Part shown: piece by piece, positions 24,401 through 32,378 of the stretch | How the letters are laid out: every line of letters begins with the position of its first letter | Numbering within the stretch: position 1 is the stretch's first letter | From: Sideroxydans sp. | Lineage (GTDB): Bacteria > Pseudomonadota > Gammaproteobacteria > Burkholderiales > Gallionellaceae | Length of the DNA: 64,000 bases | Assembly (NCBI GenBank): GCA_027310725.1 | Contig: DAIDAG010000057.1 | Coordinates: 49,966 to 113,965 of the forward strand | Direction of reading: 5' to 3' | Position numbers and translations under genes: made by a program | Notes under the pieces: model-generated | The model's input: only the letters and a program-made list of their open reading frames with translations | What the model was told of the DNA's origin: nothing | Databases searched by the model: none

Positions 24401-25765
24401 GCTGTAGGGAGCGATATTGTATGGCGTTACGTTAATGGTCGTGTTTGCGGAATTCGAGCAGCTCCAGAAGCTGGCTGCATTCGGCGAGAGGAAGCCTGTG
24501 CCGGCTGAGCTGATGGCTGCGCTTCCTGTGGCGTCGGCCAAAAATAGCTGCTGGGTGGTTTGATCATATGCAAATTGGTATTGCTTGAGATTACCCTTCC
24601 ACCTCGGAGCGCCTAAAGCATCCGGCCGGAACATGCCCATGAAAACCTGGTTCAGGTAGGTACCCTGGCTATTGACGCTGACGGGCAGGCTGGAAGAAGA
24701 GAACACGCTGTTGACGGCCTGCACTTCATTGAGAATCCGCAGTATGGCCTGTTGTATGTCGGTTCCGTTACCGGTTGGGAAGTACTTCCCGCCGCCTTGG
24801 ATCGCCATGCTGGTGAGCAAGGCTGGGTAGTCAGCCTTGCACGCGCTGCTCAATACGCCAATCGTGTAGGTGGTGATCCTTTTGTTGGCAGGCATGGCAC
24901 CGCTTGCAAGGTCGGTGTCATACATATAACGCGCCCATTCGTCCGCATACAACCCGGAAGGCTGAGTATGGAGGCCCATCGTATAGGGGTTGGGCGAGCA
25001 GGTAAAGGTGCTCATGCCGTAGGCGCCGGAGGGGATCTGAATGGGCGTATTGAGCAGGGTTTGCTGAGCGGAGGTCAACGCGGTATTGCCGTTGATCGTG
25101 GTGGTCAACTGTGTGCCCGGTGTGGCGCTGGCGTCGCTGGGCGAGCCGGAGTTGTTGATGGCATTGCCGATGAAGATAACGAAGTTCTTCTGGCAGCCGG
25201 AAAGTGCCGGAGAAGTATATGTCGTTCCAGACATGCCTGTCTTACCGGCATAATAGGCCCAGGCTTCCTGCATGGCTTGTGCGGTTGCTTCGTTGTTGGA
25301 TTGGACATTGCCGGAGGTCCATGCCTTGATGGTGGACATGATGGCCGCCTTGCCGGCGGCGGTCATGGGGGTGAGCGGTGACATCAGACAACCGGCGGTA
25401 GCGCTTGCATTGCAACCGTACAAGGCGGTCATCCCGGTCTTGTTGTAGACCATGATGCCGATGTTGACCACCGCCGATCCATTGGCTTGTACCGGCAAGG
25501 CATAGATGGCGTTGTTCAGGGCGCACTGTTCTATACCGCCCGTGGTATTGCCCAGGCTTGGCGAAGCGCCCGTGTCGGTGTAGGTGCATGCGGTGGAATT
25601 GGCATTGAAGTTGGCGGCGTTATCCAATATGAACAGCACGTTGGGAAGGTTTCCTGTCACGCTTGCCGTGGAGCTGTAGAGATCTATGTCTTCGGCCAGG
25701 CTGCGAGCGGGATTGCCAAGCAACGCAATGAACATGCAAGCAAGGAAGAATCGTATCGTATTCAT
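21458..25765 (-). CDS. pilY1: type IV pilus tip-associated protein PilY1
   Basis: The 1435 residues start with a signal peptide cleaved after RSLA near residue 24. An N-terminal von Willebrand-like region (NLPNVLFILDNAANF) follows, and the C-terminal half is the PilY1 beta-propeller with a calcium loop D1168-R-N-Y-D1172-G-K-I-D1176. PilY1 sits at the pilus tip, opposes retraction and acts as adhesin and surface sensor. Two Thr/Ser-rich strand modules interrupt the usual text, at about residues 568-805 and 863-940; the second lies inside the first propeller blade (GGVTITI to VVVFYGDNDG). Last gene of the pilE-fimT-pilV-pilW-pilX-pilY1 operon. Confidence 0.93.
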   Translation of the reverse strand: MNTIRFFLACMFIALLGNPARSLAEDIDLYSSTASVTGNLPNVLFILDNAANFNANSTACTYTDTGASPSLGNTTGGIEQCALNNAIYALPVQANGSAVVNIGIMVYNKTGMTALYGCNASATAGCLMSPLTPMTAAGKAAIMSTIKAWTSGNVQSNNEATAQAMQEAWAYYAGKTGMSGTTYTSPALSGCQKNFVIFIGNAINNSGSPSDASATPGTQLTTTINGNTALTSAQQTLLNTPIQIPSGAYGMSTFTCSPNPYTMGLHTQPSGLYADEWARYMYDTDLASGAMPANKRITTYTIGVLSSACKADYPALLTSMAIQGGGKYFPTGNGTDIQQAILRILNEVQAVNSVFSSSSLPVSVNSQGTYLNQVFMGMFRPDALGAPRWKGNLKQYQFAYDQTTQQLFLADATGSAAISSAGTGFLSPNAASFWSCSNSANTTINVTPYNIAPYSTTSICNTDPAVGFWANSPNGVGLSWDLPDGEVVEKGGAAQMLRLPNLTDTYTTTPGSSTNPRNFYTYCPSGTSCVSSLSNPSPNPNVFDTSNVAITDAMLGTGPVAISSIIVASTVQASGVIPSASSGGTTATISITALSKSGNTVTAAVSATDLAKLAVGTQLNIAVGATKYNCNPCSITAVYAATNTFTYTNSGGSGTPTLPSTATIYSNFVTVTSYGNSLPVGQTVTLSACTTYTALNGTIGTVSTVIDANHFMLATTLALAGTTSDTGCQYTPNTATVTTATAHNFPNGAAVTIAGAGGTTTAPYSGLNGNWVIAVTGTNTFTYQYTALAPLSNFGGSGATTSRSNTTRDALLRWVRGEDNYGDEASLCPPGTTTGTGNCPNPAVNIRPSVHGDVLHSRPVVLNYGGVTITITATSDSGSTRTANASVADVANIGATGAQANVTFANGNICMVTVASSTTFTYPNTGCGAAGAQTAATATPNVVVFYGDNDGTFHAVNGNQVNPAGSTLPNPGGELWGFIPSEFFGKLLRQHDNSPVLLMPSTPPGIIPTPKRKDYFVDGPTGIYQVIDGLGKTTTAYLYLAMRRGGRFIYALDVTNPGSPKFLWKHSNADAGFGELGQTWSQPKVAMVSGYPSPVLIFGAGYDNAAEDVEPPASDTMGRGIFILDATTGALVWNVSPNVSTLGCTTSQCQTQVTAMKYSIPSDITLLDRNYDGKIDRLYVGDVGGNVWRVDLEPANGNTPNFWQVEKLAALGCGTGPCAAGTTPRKILYPPEVISTSFYDAVFTATGDREHPLYSDPTLYPQNACAITNRAYLLKDLATGMDGSGQTTITEQPGTTANLFDATSTTYNGTLRGYYVTFNPCEKSVNAPLVTAGYVYFGTNTAEAPNNQACQETLGEATGYKLAPFTGNYVTTEFAGGGLPPSPVSGIVNIATATGTTVQVPFCIGCTGQSALAGSKPPISVSTNRSRTYWYIKDK

Positions 25766-25822
25766 CGTGGTTCTCTCCGAATGGTGCCGCCAATAATCGT
25801 CAACGTATGAATCTGCTAAAGA

Positions 25823-26371
25823 TCAACATCCTGTCCCGGCGGGGACGCGCAGGGCTACTCCCTGATGAACTGTCACATTGGCTCCGTTACCGGCAATGCT
25901 GGTGGCCTGCGCCTGCACGTCCCATTGCTGCGACAAACACCATGACTGACCCGTGGTGGCAGGCATGCCGGAGGTGGAGACGATTCCCGTATTGCTTGCC
26001 ACGCTGCTGCTGAAACAAGGAACGTCATTGGGGTTGGTCATGTCGAGATTGCTATTCTTGAGTGGCATGGAACCCGTGCAGAGAGGTTGCGCCACGGTCG
26101 CCGTGTATTCGGGCGTCCCGGAATTATTGATGTCCACGGTGACGACGGATGATGCCGGATTGCTCGTAAAGTTGCCGCTGATGACCTGCTCTATCGCCTG
26201 TTGAGCGGCGGCGGTGTTCTCGCTTTGTGTCTGCATGTTTCCGGCGATGCGCAGGTTGGTGGTGCTGGAGCGGATGGCGGATATGACCAGCAGGGTCAGC
26301 ACTACCAGCATGACCAAGGCGACCAACAGCGTGGCGCCGCGTTGTTTGTGTTTTATGTTCATAATTGTCAC
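25823..26371 (-). CDS. pilX: minor pilin PilX
   Basis: The product has about 180 residues with an N-terminal pilin-like helix preceded by KHKQRGATLLVALVMLVVL; the Ala/Thr after Gly replaces the usual FTLIE. Then comes STTNLRIAGNMQTQSEN, the conserved PilX stretch. With PilV, PilW and FimT it primes pilus assembly and brings PilY1 to the tip. A GTG at 26371 overlaps the pilW stop; an ATG at 26362 is an alternative start. Confidence 0.88.
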   Translation of the reverse strand: MTIMNIKHKQRGATLLVALVMLVVLTLLVISAIRSSTTNLRIAGNMQTQSENTAAAQQAIEQVISGNFTSNPASSVVTVDINNSGTPEYTATVAQPLCTGSMPLKNSNLDMTNPNDVPCFSSSVASNTGIVSTSGMPATTGQSWCLSQQWDVQAQATSIAGNGANVTVHQGVALRVPAGTGC

Positions 26372-27372
26372 TCTCTCCGTCCGCTGGGGTTGATGACGCG
26401 AACCAGTTCACTGTAGGCGTGGCGCTTGTATGGGTCGCCCGTGGCGACAATGGTCACTGATCCAAGCTGATAGGATTTGTTATCCGCATAGCCAGTCGTG
26501 ATGTCGTTGTTGCGTGCCAGAAGGTTGACCCGGACTGCCATGATATTTGGCCAATTGGCCATTGTCGGCGTGGCGGTGTAGCTATCGGGAGCGCCGTCTC
26601 CGGTGTTATCGACGCCGTAATCGAATTGCATGTTATCGATCCCTTCCACCAGGGGAATGGGCGTGGCAGTGCCGCTCTGTACCATCTTTAGTGTCGGAAT
26701 GCTGTCCGTGTTCGCACCGCAAACATCGCATTGGCTGATGTAATAGATATCCACAATGTATTGACGGAGATCGGCTGGCGTCGCGCAGTCTTTCTGTTGC
26801 AGCGTGAAGCCGCTTGTCGCCAGCACAAATGGAGTGGATGACGTATTGCATTGGGACACCTGTAGATAGGTGGTTCCGGCGACCGCAGCGGTCGCCGCGA
26901 CCGGGGCAGTTGCTGTGCGCCGTACGACCAGAATCGCCGTGTTGGGCTTGTAGTTTTTCAAGCCGCATGTCGTTCCTGCTGTCGGATCAGCGGTCCCTCC
27001 GGGGTAGCCGTAGATAGGAGCCGGTATTGACGGCATTGTTGAATCCCAACCGGAGTTGCTGCTGCCAGGGTTTACATTGCATGGATCGGCAGGCACCGTA
27101 TAAACGACGCCGGAGGCAGGCGAGTATTCGCTATAAAAGCCGGCAAGCTGGATGTCGTCATGCAGCAGTTGCATGGCATAACGTCCGTTCTCGATTTCCC
27201 TGCTGGCCTTTTCCAGTTCTCCGCGGGTGCTGCTTTGCTGCACGATGAGTGCGGTGATTCCGGCCAGCAGGATAAGCCCGATAGTGAGCGAGATCATCAA
27301 CTCGACCAGAGACAATCCTCCTTGGCGGCAGGGAGAAACGTATGCGCGTTTTCGTATGGTGATGGTATTCAT
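26368..27372 (-). CDS. pilW: minor pilin PilW
   Basis: The 334 residues have a type IV prepilin leader ending in QGG, then LSLVELMISLTIGLILLAGI as the start of the mature helix with the conserved Glu. The next text, SREIENGRYAMQLLHDDIQLAGFY, is diagnostic for PilW. It is part of the minor-pilin priming complex and needs prepilin peptidase PilD, which is not in this window. It overlaps both neighbours by 4 bases. Confidence 0.92.
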   Translation of the reverse strand: MNTITIRKRAYVSPCRQGGLSLVELMISLTIGLILLAGITALIVQQSSTRGELEKASREIENGRYAMQLLHDDIQLAGFYSEYSPASGVVYTVPADPCNVNPGSSNSGWDSTMPSIPAPIYGYPGGTADPTAGTTCGLKNYKPNTAILVVRRTATAPVAATAAVAGTTYLQVSQCNTSSTPFVLATSGFTLQQKDCATPADLRQYIVDIYYISQCDVCGANTDSIPTLKMVQSGTATPIPLVEGIDNMQFDYGVDNTGDGAPDSYTATPTMANWPNIMAVRVNLLARNNDITTGYADNKSYQLGSVTIVATGDPYKRHAYSELVRVINPSGRRE

Positions 27373-28010
27373 GATGCCGTCAGGGAAGCCGTTCTCATTG
27401 TCAGGCTGACTACGCGACGCTGGGCATCGTTAGTGCCATATAAACCTTCGGCGCAGAGTGGCGTGGCGATACCTGTGCTGCCTAGCCCTTGCCAGGCAAC
27501 CGCGACCGTATAAATGCCCGTGCCGGGAATGGCTGCGCCATTCACATCATGCAATTCCGTCCCGGCACCATAACTGACACAGCCGCGTGCGCCGACCATG
27601 GCACCTACGTTGTTGCCCCCGGACACCTCGGCGGCGCCGGTCAGCAGCGTATTCCAGGCATTCATATCCTGTATCGCCTGGGCGTTCTGCGCAGTGGTTC
27701 CGGTAATGCATGCCGGTGAAACCGTTGAACCCGTTCCCAGGTATGTGCTGCTGGAAGCCGGACTGGAAAGAGTGGTGGGGGTGAATACGTAGCAACTCGC
27801 CACCTTGCGGTTGGCATTGATGCGTCCGACCATATCCTGCAGCAGAATCAGCGCCTGAACGCGCTGGTAGGATTCCATCTCCGAATGCTGGCTTTGCACC
27901 ATCAAACCGGCCAATCCCAATAGGCCAACCAGCAGGATAATGAGAGTCACCAGTACTTCGATCATGCTGAAACCGGACTGGCGGAGTGAAATATCGGGCG
28001 CGGCATTCAT
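27369..28010 (-). CDS. pilV: minor pilin PilV
   Basis: The 213 residues contain the prepilin site QSG/FSMIEVLVTLIILLVGLLG and the PilV-typical QSQHSEMESYQRVQAL. The start at 28010 (ATG overlapping the fimT stop as TGATG) is preferred to a TTG at 28016. It acts in the pseudopilus-like priming complex with PilW, PilX and FimT. Confidence 0.9.
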   Translation of the reverse strand: MNAAPDISLRQSGFSMIEVLVTLIILLVGLLGLAGLMVQSQHSEMESYQRVQALILLQDMVGRINANRKVASCYVFTPTTLSSPASSSTYLGTGSTVSPACITGTTAQNAQAIQDMNAWNTLLTGAAEVSGGNNVGAMVGARGCVSYGAGTELHDVNGAAIPGTGIYTVAVAWQGLGSTGIATPLCAEGLYGTNDAQRRVVSLTMRTASLTAS

Positions 28011-28534
28011 CAACAATTCCCCTTCTTGCTGTTGGGGCGCCCGCTCAGGTCAATCGTGATACAGACTGTGCCGACACTGCTGGTCGCCGTACTGCTGATC
28101 TGCATGGGTGTGACCGACAAGCCGGTGAGCCGCCCATTGTTGTTGTAAGAAATGCTTTGCGCGCAGGCAGAATACGGGGGCGAAATGGGCGGGGTGCCAC
28201 ACGCAACTGTCAAGTTTGCCGGAAGGGTATTTTGCTGGTTGATTGGGGCAGCCGCACCGCTAACGGTCATCGTCCAGCCTTGTTGCCAGCCACCGGCTAC
28301 CGGCGTGATGGTCACAGTGGCGTCGCGCTTGATCGCCTCGCTGCGCGCAAGAATCAGCGACGACATTATGTCGAACGAGGTGCTTTTAATGCGCGTCCCC
28401 GCGATGAACGAATTGAACGCAGGAAGAGCGAGCGAAGCGAGAACACCAACGATTACGACGACAGTCAGTAATTCGATCAGTGTAAAGCCCTTGGCCCTGC
28501 GAGGTCGCGTTGACTTGATATTTGCGCTGGTCAT
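28010..28534 (-). CDS. fimT: prepilin FimT/GspH type
   Basis: The 174 residues carry the prepilin motif KG/FTLIELLTVVVIVGVLASLA and the GspH/FimT signature FIAGTRIKSTSFDIMSSLILARSEAIKR. FimT can bind DNA at the pilus tip in some transformable bacteria, and it is a priming minor pilin. The ATG at 28534 was chosen because GAGGGA precedes it; an upstream TTG at 28549 has no such site. It lies 18 bases after pilE. Confidence 0.9.
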   Translation of the reverse strand: MTSANIKSTRPRRAKGFTLIELLTVVVIVGVLASLALPAFNSFIAGTRIKSTSFDIMSSLILARSEAIKRDATVTITPVAGGWQQGWTMTVSGAAAPINQQNTLPANLTVACGTPPISPPYSACAQSISYNNNGRLTGLSVTPMQISSTATSSVGTVCITIDLSGRPNSKKGNC

Positions 28535-28552
28535 GACCGTATCCCTCAATTC

Positions 28553-29014
28553 TTACCAGCACGCTGTTACCGTGCCTTTTGTTCCATCCTGAGCGAGCGT
28601 CAGGACCCCGCATTTGGTGTCATTGGTTTGCTGACTCCCTATGGGTGTGGCAGTAATGGTGTAGGTATAGGGAGTGGCTGTGTTGTTGGCACAAATATCC
28701 ACGCTGTAGTTTTGGCTGACATTGCTCGATGGTGTGATGCCCAGGCTGGTGCCCGTAAGGATGTTGGAGCAAGCAGATGAAGTGACGCTAAAGTATTGCC
28801 TCATGTCGAGCATAAACTGCTCCTCCTTGTTGGCGACGCTCAGCATGTAGCTCTCCGCTGCGCTGCGGTTGCTTTTCGTGACGTATTGCAGATAAGACGG
28901 GTAGGCAATGGCTGCGATTATCCCTGCGATAACCACAACAATCATCAGCTCGATCAAGGTAAAGCCCTGTTCGGATTGGCTGGATTTGGTTGTTGCATAA
29001 AATGAGCTGCTCAT
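28553..29014 (-). CDS. pilE: type IV pilin PilE (minor-pilin cluster)
   Basis: The 153 residues have a short leader ending EQG/FTLIELMIVVVIAGIIAAIAYPSY, the classic prepilin peptidase site with Glu5. A disulfide-capable pair near the C-terminus (C in KCGVLTL and the final CW) forms the usual D-loop. Its place at the head of the fimT-pilVWXY1 cluster is that of the PilE minor pilin of Pseudomonas-type clusters, rather than the major pilin. AAGGA precedes the ATG. The upstream region holds the left arm of the inverted repeat. Confidence 0.92.
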   Translation of the reverse strand: MSSSFYATTKSSQSEQGFTLIELMIVVVIAGIIAAIAYPSYLQYVTKSNRSAAESYMLSVANKEEQFMLDMRQYFSVTSSACSNILTGTSLGITPSSNVSQNYSVDICANNTATPYTYTITATPIGSQQTNDTKCGVLTLAQDGTKGTVTACW

Positions 29015-29219
29015 ATGGATTCCTTTTTAACAATCCAATAATCATTGGTACGTATAACATTGGCAAGCATAAAAATGACAGACGGTCTTTTGGATGGAAT
29101 GAACGGCACCAATCTTAAAGTTGACGTGCGTGTTGAGATAACCGGGCTTCCGGCCCGGAATTTTTGATTCGCACAGCCCCCTGACTGCTGTGATCAAACT
29201 TTTGTGAATTTTTTACAAT

Positions 29220-29233
29220 CCAGCACGTGCTGG
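29220..29233. repeat. 14-bp perfect palindrome upstream of pilE
   Basis: CCAGCACGTGCTGG is a perfect palindrome centred on CACGTG, 206 bp upstream of the pilE start. It could be a protein-binding site. Confidence 0.45.
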
Positions 29234-29250
29234 TATGTAACGCGGATTTC

Positions 29251-29552
29251 AGATGCTGGCCGCGATGCGATATACACATCGTATCCATTGTCATCGGCCA
29301 ACATTGTTACAGTGTGTTACGTAAATGAACTGTCTATTCGGTCAGGGCTGAGAAATTGCCTCGGGCGACCGCCAGGAAATCGATTTAACGCTTCGAGGCA
29401 CACAAGATCACCGATGTGAAATAGTCTTCCCTGGAATCGCAAGCGTCGATCTTTTGCGGCTTTACGATCCGCAAAGTCGCAAATAGGTCGTTACTGAATG
29501 CGAAGAAAGTGGCGAGGAATGAATGCAGACGGGCGGCCAACCCATCCCTTCA
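29251..29552 (-). repeat. left arm of a ~300-bp inverted repeat
   Basis: Read on the minus strand, this stretch aligns end to end with 32379-32690 on the plus strand at roughly 70% identity. Long exact blocks are shared, such as TGCATTCATTCCTC, TTTCTTCGCATTC, CGAAGCGTTAAATC and AATGGATACGATGTGTA. The arm points toward pilE. Differences in one stem (CTTTGC/GTAAAG against CTTTAC/GTAAAG) keep pairing, so a structured RNA is possible. No protein frame is conserved between arms. Confidence 0.8.
29305..29320. promoter_or_regulatory. OmpR-type direct repeat in left arm
   Basis: TGTTAC-AGTG-TGTTAC: two identical hexamers 10 bp apart, one helical turn, as bound by tandem OmpR/PhoB-family dimers. The same 16 bp, inverted, is at 32623-32638. 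Confidence 0.5.
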
Positions 29553-29574
29553 GAACGGGGAGTTACTGAACGCG

Positions 29575-29946
29575 CTAGGGGCGACCCGGTCGATCGATGT
29601 GGGGGGGGCGTTCCGGACGTTGCGGACGTTCCGGCCTGCTCCCCTCGATATTTGCGTTGCTGTCATTATTGGCATCTTTGGCGTTCTTGCGTGAGCCGTA
29701 GCCCTGCCCATATGCGCTGTCGTGAACAGGCTCCCGCTTGACGTTGCCCTCCTGTTTGCGCGTCTGTTGGCTTTGTAGTGTGCTCGTAGCCTTCATGCGC
29801 TTGAGGATCCTTTCGCGCTGAATTAGATAGTCCTGGTCGCTCATGCCGTTTGGATTTTCCTTGCCAGGAGTGTTGGATTCCTGCGCCAGCACAGGTGCCG
29901 CCAATAGGCTTAATGACAGTGATAGGATGAAACTGACCATCTTCAT
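29575..29946 (-). CDS. small secreted protein with Arg-Pro-rich tail
   Basis: The 123 residues begin with a signal peptide (MKMVSFILSLSLSLLAAPVLA, cleaved before QES). The mature part is charged and probably disordered, with QRERILKRMKA and then a tail of repeated R-P-E/R-P units. It is divergent from the response regulator gene at 30175, and the shared region holds a palindrome. A run of eight G (29601-29608) lies near the 3' end and could slip. The RP tail recalls the ends of the two small proteins at 32739 and 33199. Function unknown. Confidence 0.72.
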   Translation of the reverse strand: MKMVSFILSLSLSLLAAPVLAQESNTPGKENPNGMSDQDYLIQRERILKRMKATSTLQSQQTRKQEGNVKREPVHDSAYGQGYGSRKNAKDANNDSNANIEGSRPERPQRPERPPHIDRPGRP

Positions 29947-30105
29947 GGTGGACTTCCCGTTAATTGAAGTTCTATTTTGAACTATAAAACGCTTGAAAGC
30001 ACGACTCTGACACGTTGGTCAATCTCGAGCGCCTTGCCGCGTTTGCACGGTATGCAGAGTATTGCAGAATAAAGGTTGCTCGGAAATTTCGGCATTGTGG
30101 CAATT

Positions 30106-30122
30106 TGTAACAATATGTTACA
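30106..30122. promoter_or_regulatory. 17-bp palindrome, candidate autoregulatory site
   Basis: TGTAACAATATGTTACA is a perfect palindrome lying between the divergent genes at 29946 and 30175. It uses the same TGTTAC half-site as the direct repeats in both inverted-repeat arms, so the neighbouring response regulator is the obvious candidate binder. Confidence 0.55.
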
Positions 30123-30174
30123 GCTCGCTTCCGAGCGGTGCCAGACTCATGCGCCATCGGGTATAGTAAAAACC

Positions 30175-30888
30175 ATGGGTAATAAAAATATATTGGTGGT
30201 AGATGATGACCCCGGTTTGCGCGAGTTGTTGCAGGAATACCTCTCGTCCCAAGGCTATCAGGTTCGCGCGGTGGCGGATGGTCTCGCTATGGAACAATAC
30301 ATGCGGCAAGAGGCCGTGGATCTGGTGATTCTGGATTTGATGCTGCCCGGCGAGGATGGGCTTACGCTTGCGCGCAAACTGAAGGCGCGCGGTCAGCAGC
30401 CGATCATCATGCTTTCTGCTCGAGGCGAGGATGTCGATCGCATTGTCGGACTGGAAGTGGGCGCTGATGATTATCTGGCCAAACCGTTCAACCCGCGCGA
30501 ACTGCTGGCGCGAATCCGCGCCGTGCTGCGGCGCGGCGATGAAACGACGGAAAAAATCGAAGAGAGTACGCACGCAATATACCGCTTCGGTTCTTTTCAG
30601 CTCAATCTCAACTCGCGCAGCCTCCTGAAAAATGGTACAGAGATTGCATTAACCGCCCGTGAATTCAATTTGCTGAGTATTTTCGCGGGACATCCGAATC
30701 GAGTCCTAAGCCGCGATTTTCTGATGGATGTGATGAAAGGTCACGAACGAGACCCGTTTGACCGCAGTATCGATGTCACCGTGACACGTTTGCGCCGGAA
30801 GATAGAGGAGGATCCTTCGTCGCCGGTGTATGTGCGTACGGTGTGGGGCGAGGGTTACCTGTTTGCCCCAGAGGGAAACGTACCATAA
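30175..30888 (+). CDS. OmpR-family response regulator
   Basis: The 237 residues have a receiver domain with the acidic pocket DDD at 10-12, phospho-acceptor D54 (VILDLMLPGEDG) and Lys in YLAKPFN. The C-terminal winged helix follows (about 135-235: LTAREFNLLSIFAGHPNRVLSR, then DVTVTRLRRKIEEDP and VWGEGYLFAP). The text is closest to the OmpR branch. The ATG at 30175 is preferred over longer frames because it gives the family length. Its stop overlaps the sensor kinase start (TAATG), so the pair is co-translated. Confidence 0.95.
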   Translation: MGNKNILVVDDDPGLRELLQEYLSSQGYQVRAVADGLAMEQYMRQEAVDLVILDLMLPGEDGLTLARKLKARGQQPIIMLSARGEDVDRIVGLEVGADDYLAKPFNPRELLARIRAVLRRGDETTEKIEESTHAIYRFGSFQLNLNSRSLLKNGTEIALTAREFNLLSIFAGHPNRVLSRDFLMDVMKGHERDPFDRSIDVTVTRLRRKIEEDPSSPVYVRTVWGEGYLFAPEGNVP

Positions 30889-32201
30889 TGTCGGGTGAAG
30901 CCAAGCATAGCAGTCTGTTTCGCCACACATCCATAACAGTAGCGAGCGCGCTGGTCGTTTTTCAGATGATCGTGTTTAGCGTAATTGCGTATTACATCAT
31001 GTTGCCTATGGCAAAACGCTCGGTGGATGATCTCGCGGGAATTATCATTTTGTCTGCAAAGACCTGGGTGGAGTTACCGCCAGAAACGCGCAAGGATTTC
31101 GAACTGGAGCTGGCCACCAAACATAATCTGTGGCTGTTCGAAACGTCTGTCATATTGCCGGAATACGATCACTATCAGCCTTACCTGTCGCTGTTGGAGC
31201 AGGCGTTGACGAGACGCACAGGGGAGGTTACCCGCATCAAGGTAACCCGTCTGGAAAAGAAAACCTGGTTCTGGGTAGATATCAGTTCTGGCGGGAAGCA
31301 GATTCGCATCGGTTTCCCGGAAGATATTCTTGGCATGCAGATGGTTGTGGCTTTGCTGCTCGTAATGGTAGCGACCATTATCCTGACGATGATCACGGCC
31401 ATTATTCTGGCACGCAGAGTGACCCGGCCACTGGAGCTCATGGCTGAAGCTGCTCGGGATATAGGTCTTGGTAACTCTCCAACCTCCTTGCCTGAAACCG
31501 GAGCCGATGAACTGGCTGGTTTGGCGCGCACTTTTAACCAGATGTCGTTACAAGTACAGTCTTTGCTTGCCAACCGTACTACCCTGTTGGCCGGTATATC
31601 GCATGACCTGCGCACGCCATTGGCACGCATGCGCATCGCGTTGGAAATGTTGCCGGAGAACGTTGATCCAAAAATCGTGGACAGGTTAACAAATGATGTT
31701 GAGGAAATGAACCGCATGATCGGTGAATTTCTCACTTTTAGTCGCGGCCTCGAAAAAGAGGCGACACAAGAAATTGATCTGCAGGTGCTGCTGCGTGAGC
31801 TTTCGGACAACGCGGCGATCGAAGGGGGTGTGGTGGAGTTAAGGTCGCGGAGACCATGCATAAGACCGGTCGGACCGTTGGCATTGCGGCGCATACTAGG
31901 CAATCTGATCAGCAATGCCGTGCGTTACGGTGCGGGCCAACCGGTGGAGATTGAATGCGAGTGCGGCGATGGCGAGAGCGTGATTCGCATCCTTGATCGC
32001 GGCCCCGGCATTCCGTCTGCCGAAGTCGAAAACGTATTTCGCCCTTTCTACCGACTGGAGTCATCACGCAGTACGGCAACCGGCGGTAGCGGCCTGGGCT
32101 TGGCTATTGCGCAGCAATTGGCAAATACGAACGGCTGGCGAATAGCGTTGATGCCCCGCCCCGGCGGCGGAACGGAAGCATGCTTGACGATTCCCGATTG
32201 A
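30888..32201 (+). CDS. EnvZ-type sensor histidine kinase
   Basis: The 437 residues have a membrane helix near 18-42, a periplasmic domain of about 110 residues, a second helix near 155-178, then HAMP. The phospho-acceptor is H239 in GISHDLRTPLARMRIALEML, very like EnvZ. ATP-binding boxes follow: N in LGNLISNAVRYG, DRGPGIP and GGSGLGLAIAQQL. It phosphorylates the regulator at 30175. The stimulus is unknown; position between envelope and pilus genes suggests a surface or envelope signal. Confidence 0.95.
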   Translation: MSGEAKHSSLFRHTSITVASALVVFQMIVFSVIAYYIMLPMAKRSVDDLAGIIILSAKTWVELPPETRKDFELELATKHNLWLFETSVILPEYDHYQPYLSLLEQALTRRTGEVTRIKVTRLEKKTWFWVDISSGGKQIRIGFPEDILGMQMVVALLLVMVATIILTMITAIILARRVTRPLELMAEAARDIGLGNSPTSLPETGADELAGLARTFNQMSLQVQSLLANRTTLLAGISHDLRTPLARMRIALEMLPENVDPKIVDRLTNDVEEMNRMIGEFLTFSRGLEKEATQEIDLQVLLRELSDNAAIEGGVVELRSRRPCIRPVGPLALRRILGNLISNAVRYGAGQPVEIECECGDGESVIRILDRGPGIPSAEVENVFRPFYRLESSRSTATGGSGLGLAIAQQLANTNGWRIALMPRPGGGTEACLTIPD

Positions 32202-32378
32202 TCGGGCGGTTGAGGAGGTTTGCTGGCGTCACCGCCAGAAACGAAGGACGCTCAAGATGCGAAGCAACCACGGCTAATGTACAAGCTACCCTTTCCAATC
32301 ACAACAGAACTTGTTACCCACAGGATGGGCAGCATCGAGCGCCCAGCGTATCCCAATGGCGCACAGCGACCCTCAGTC

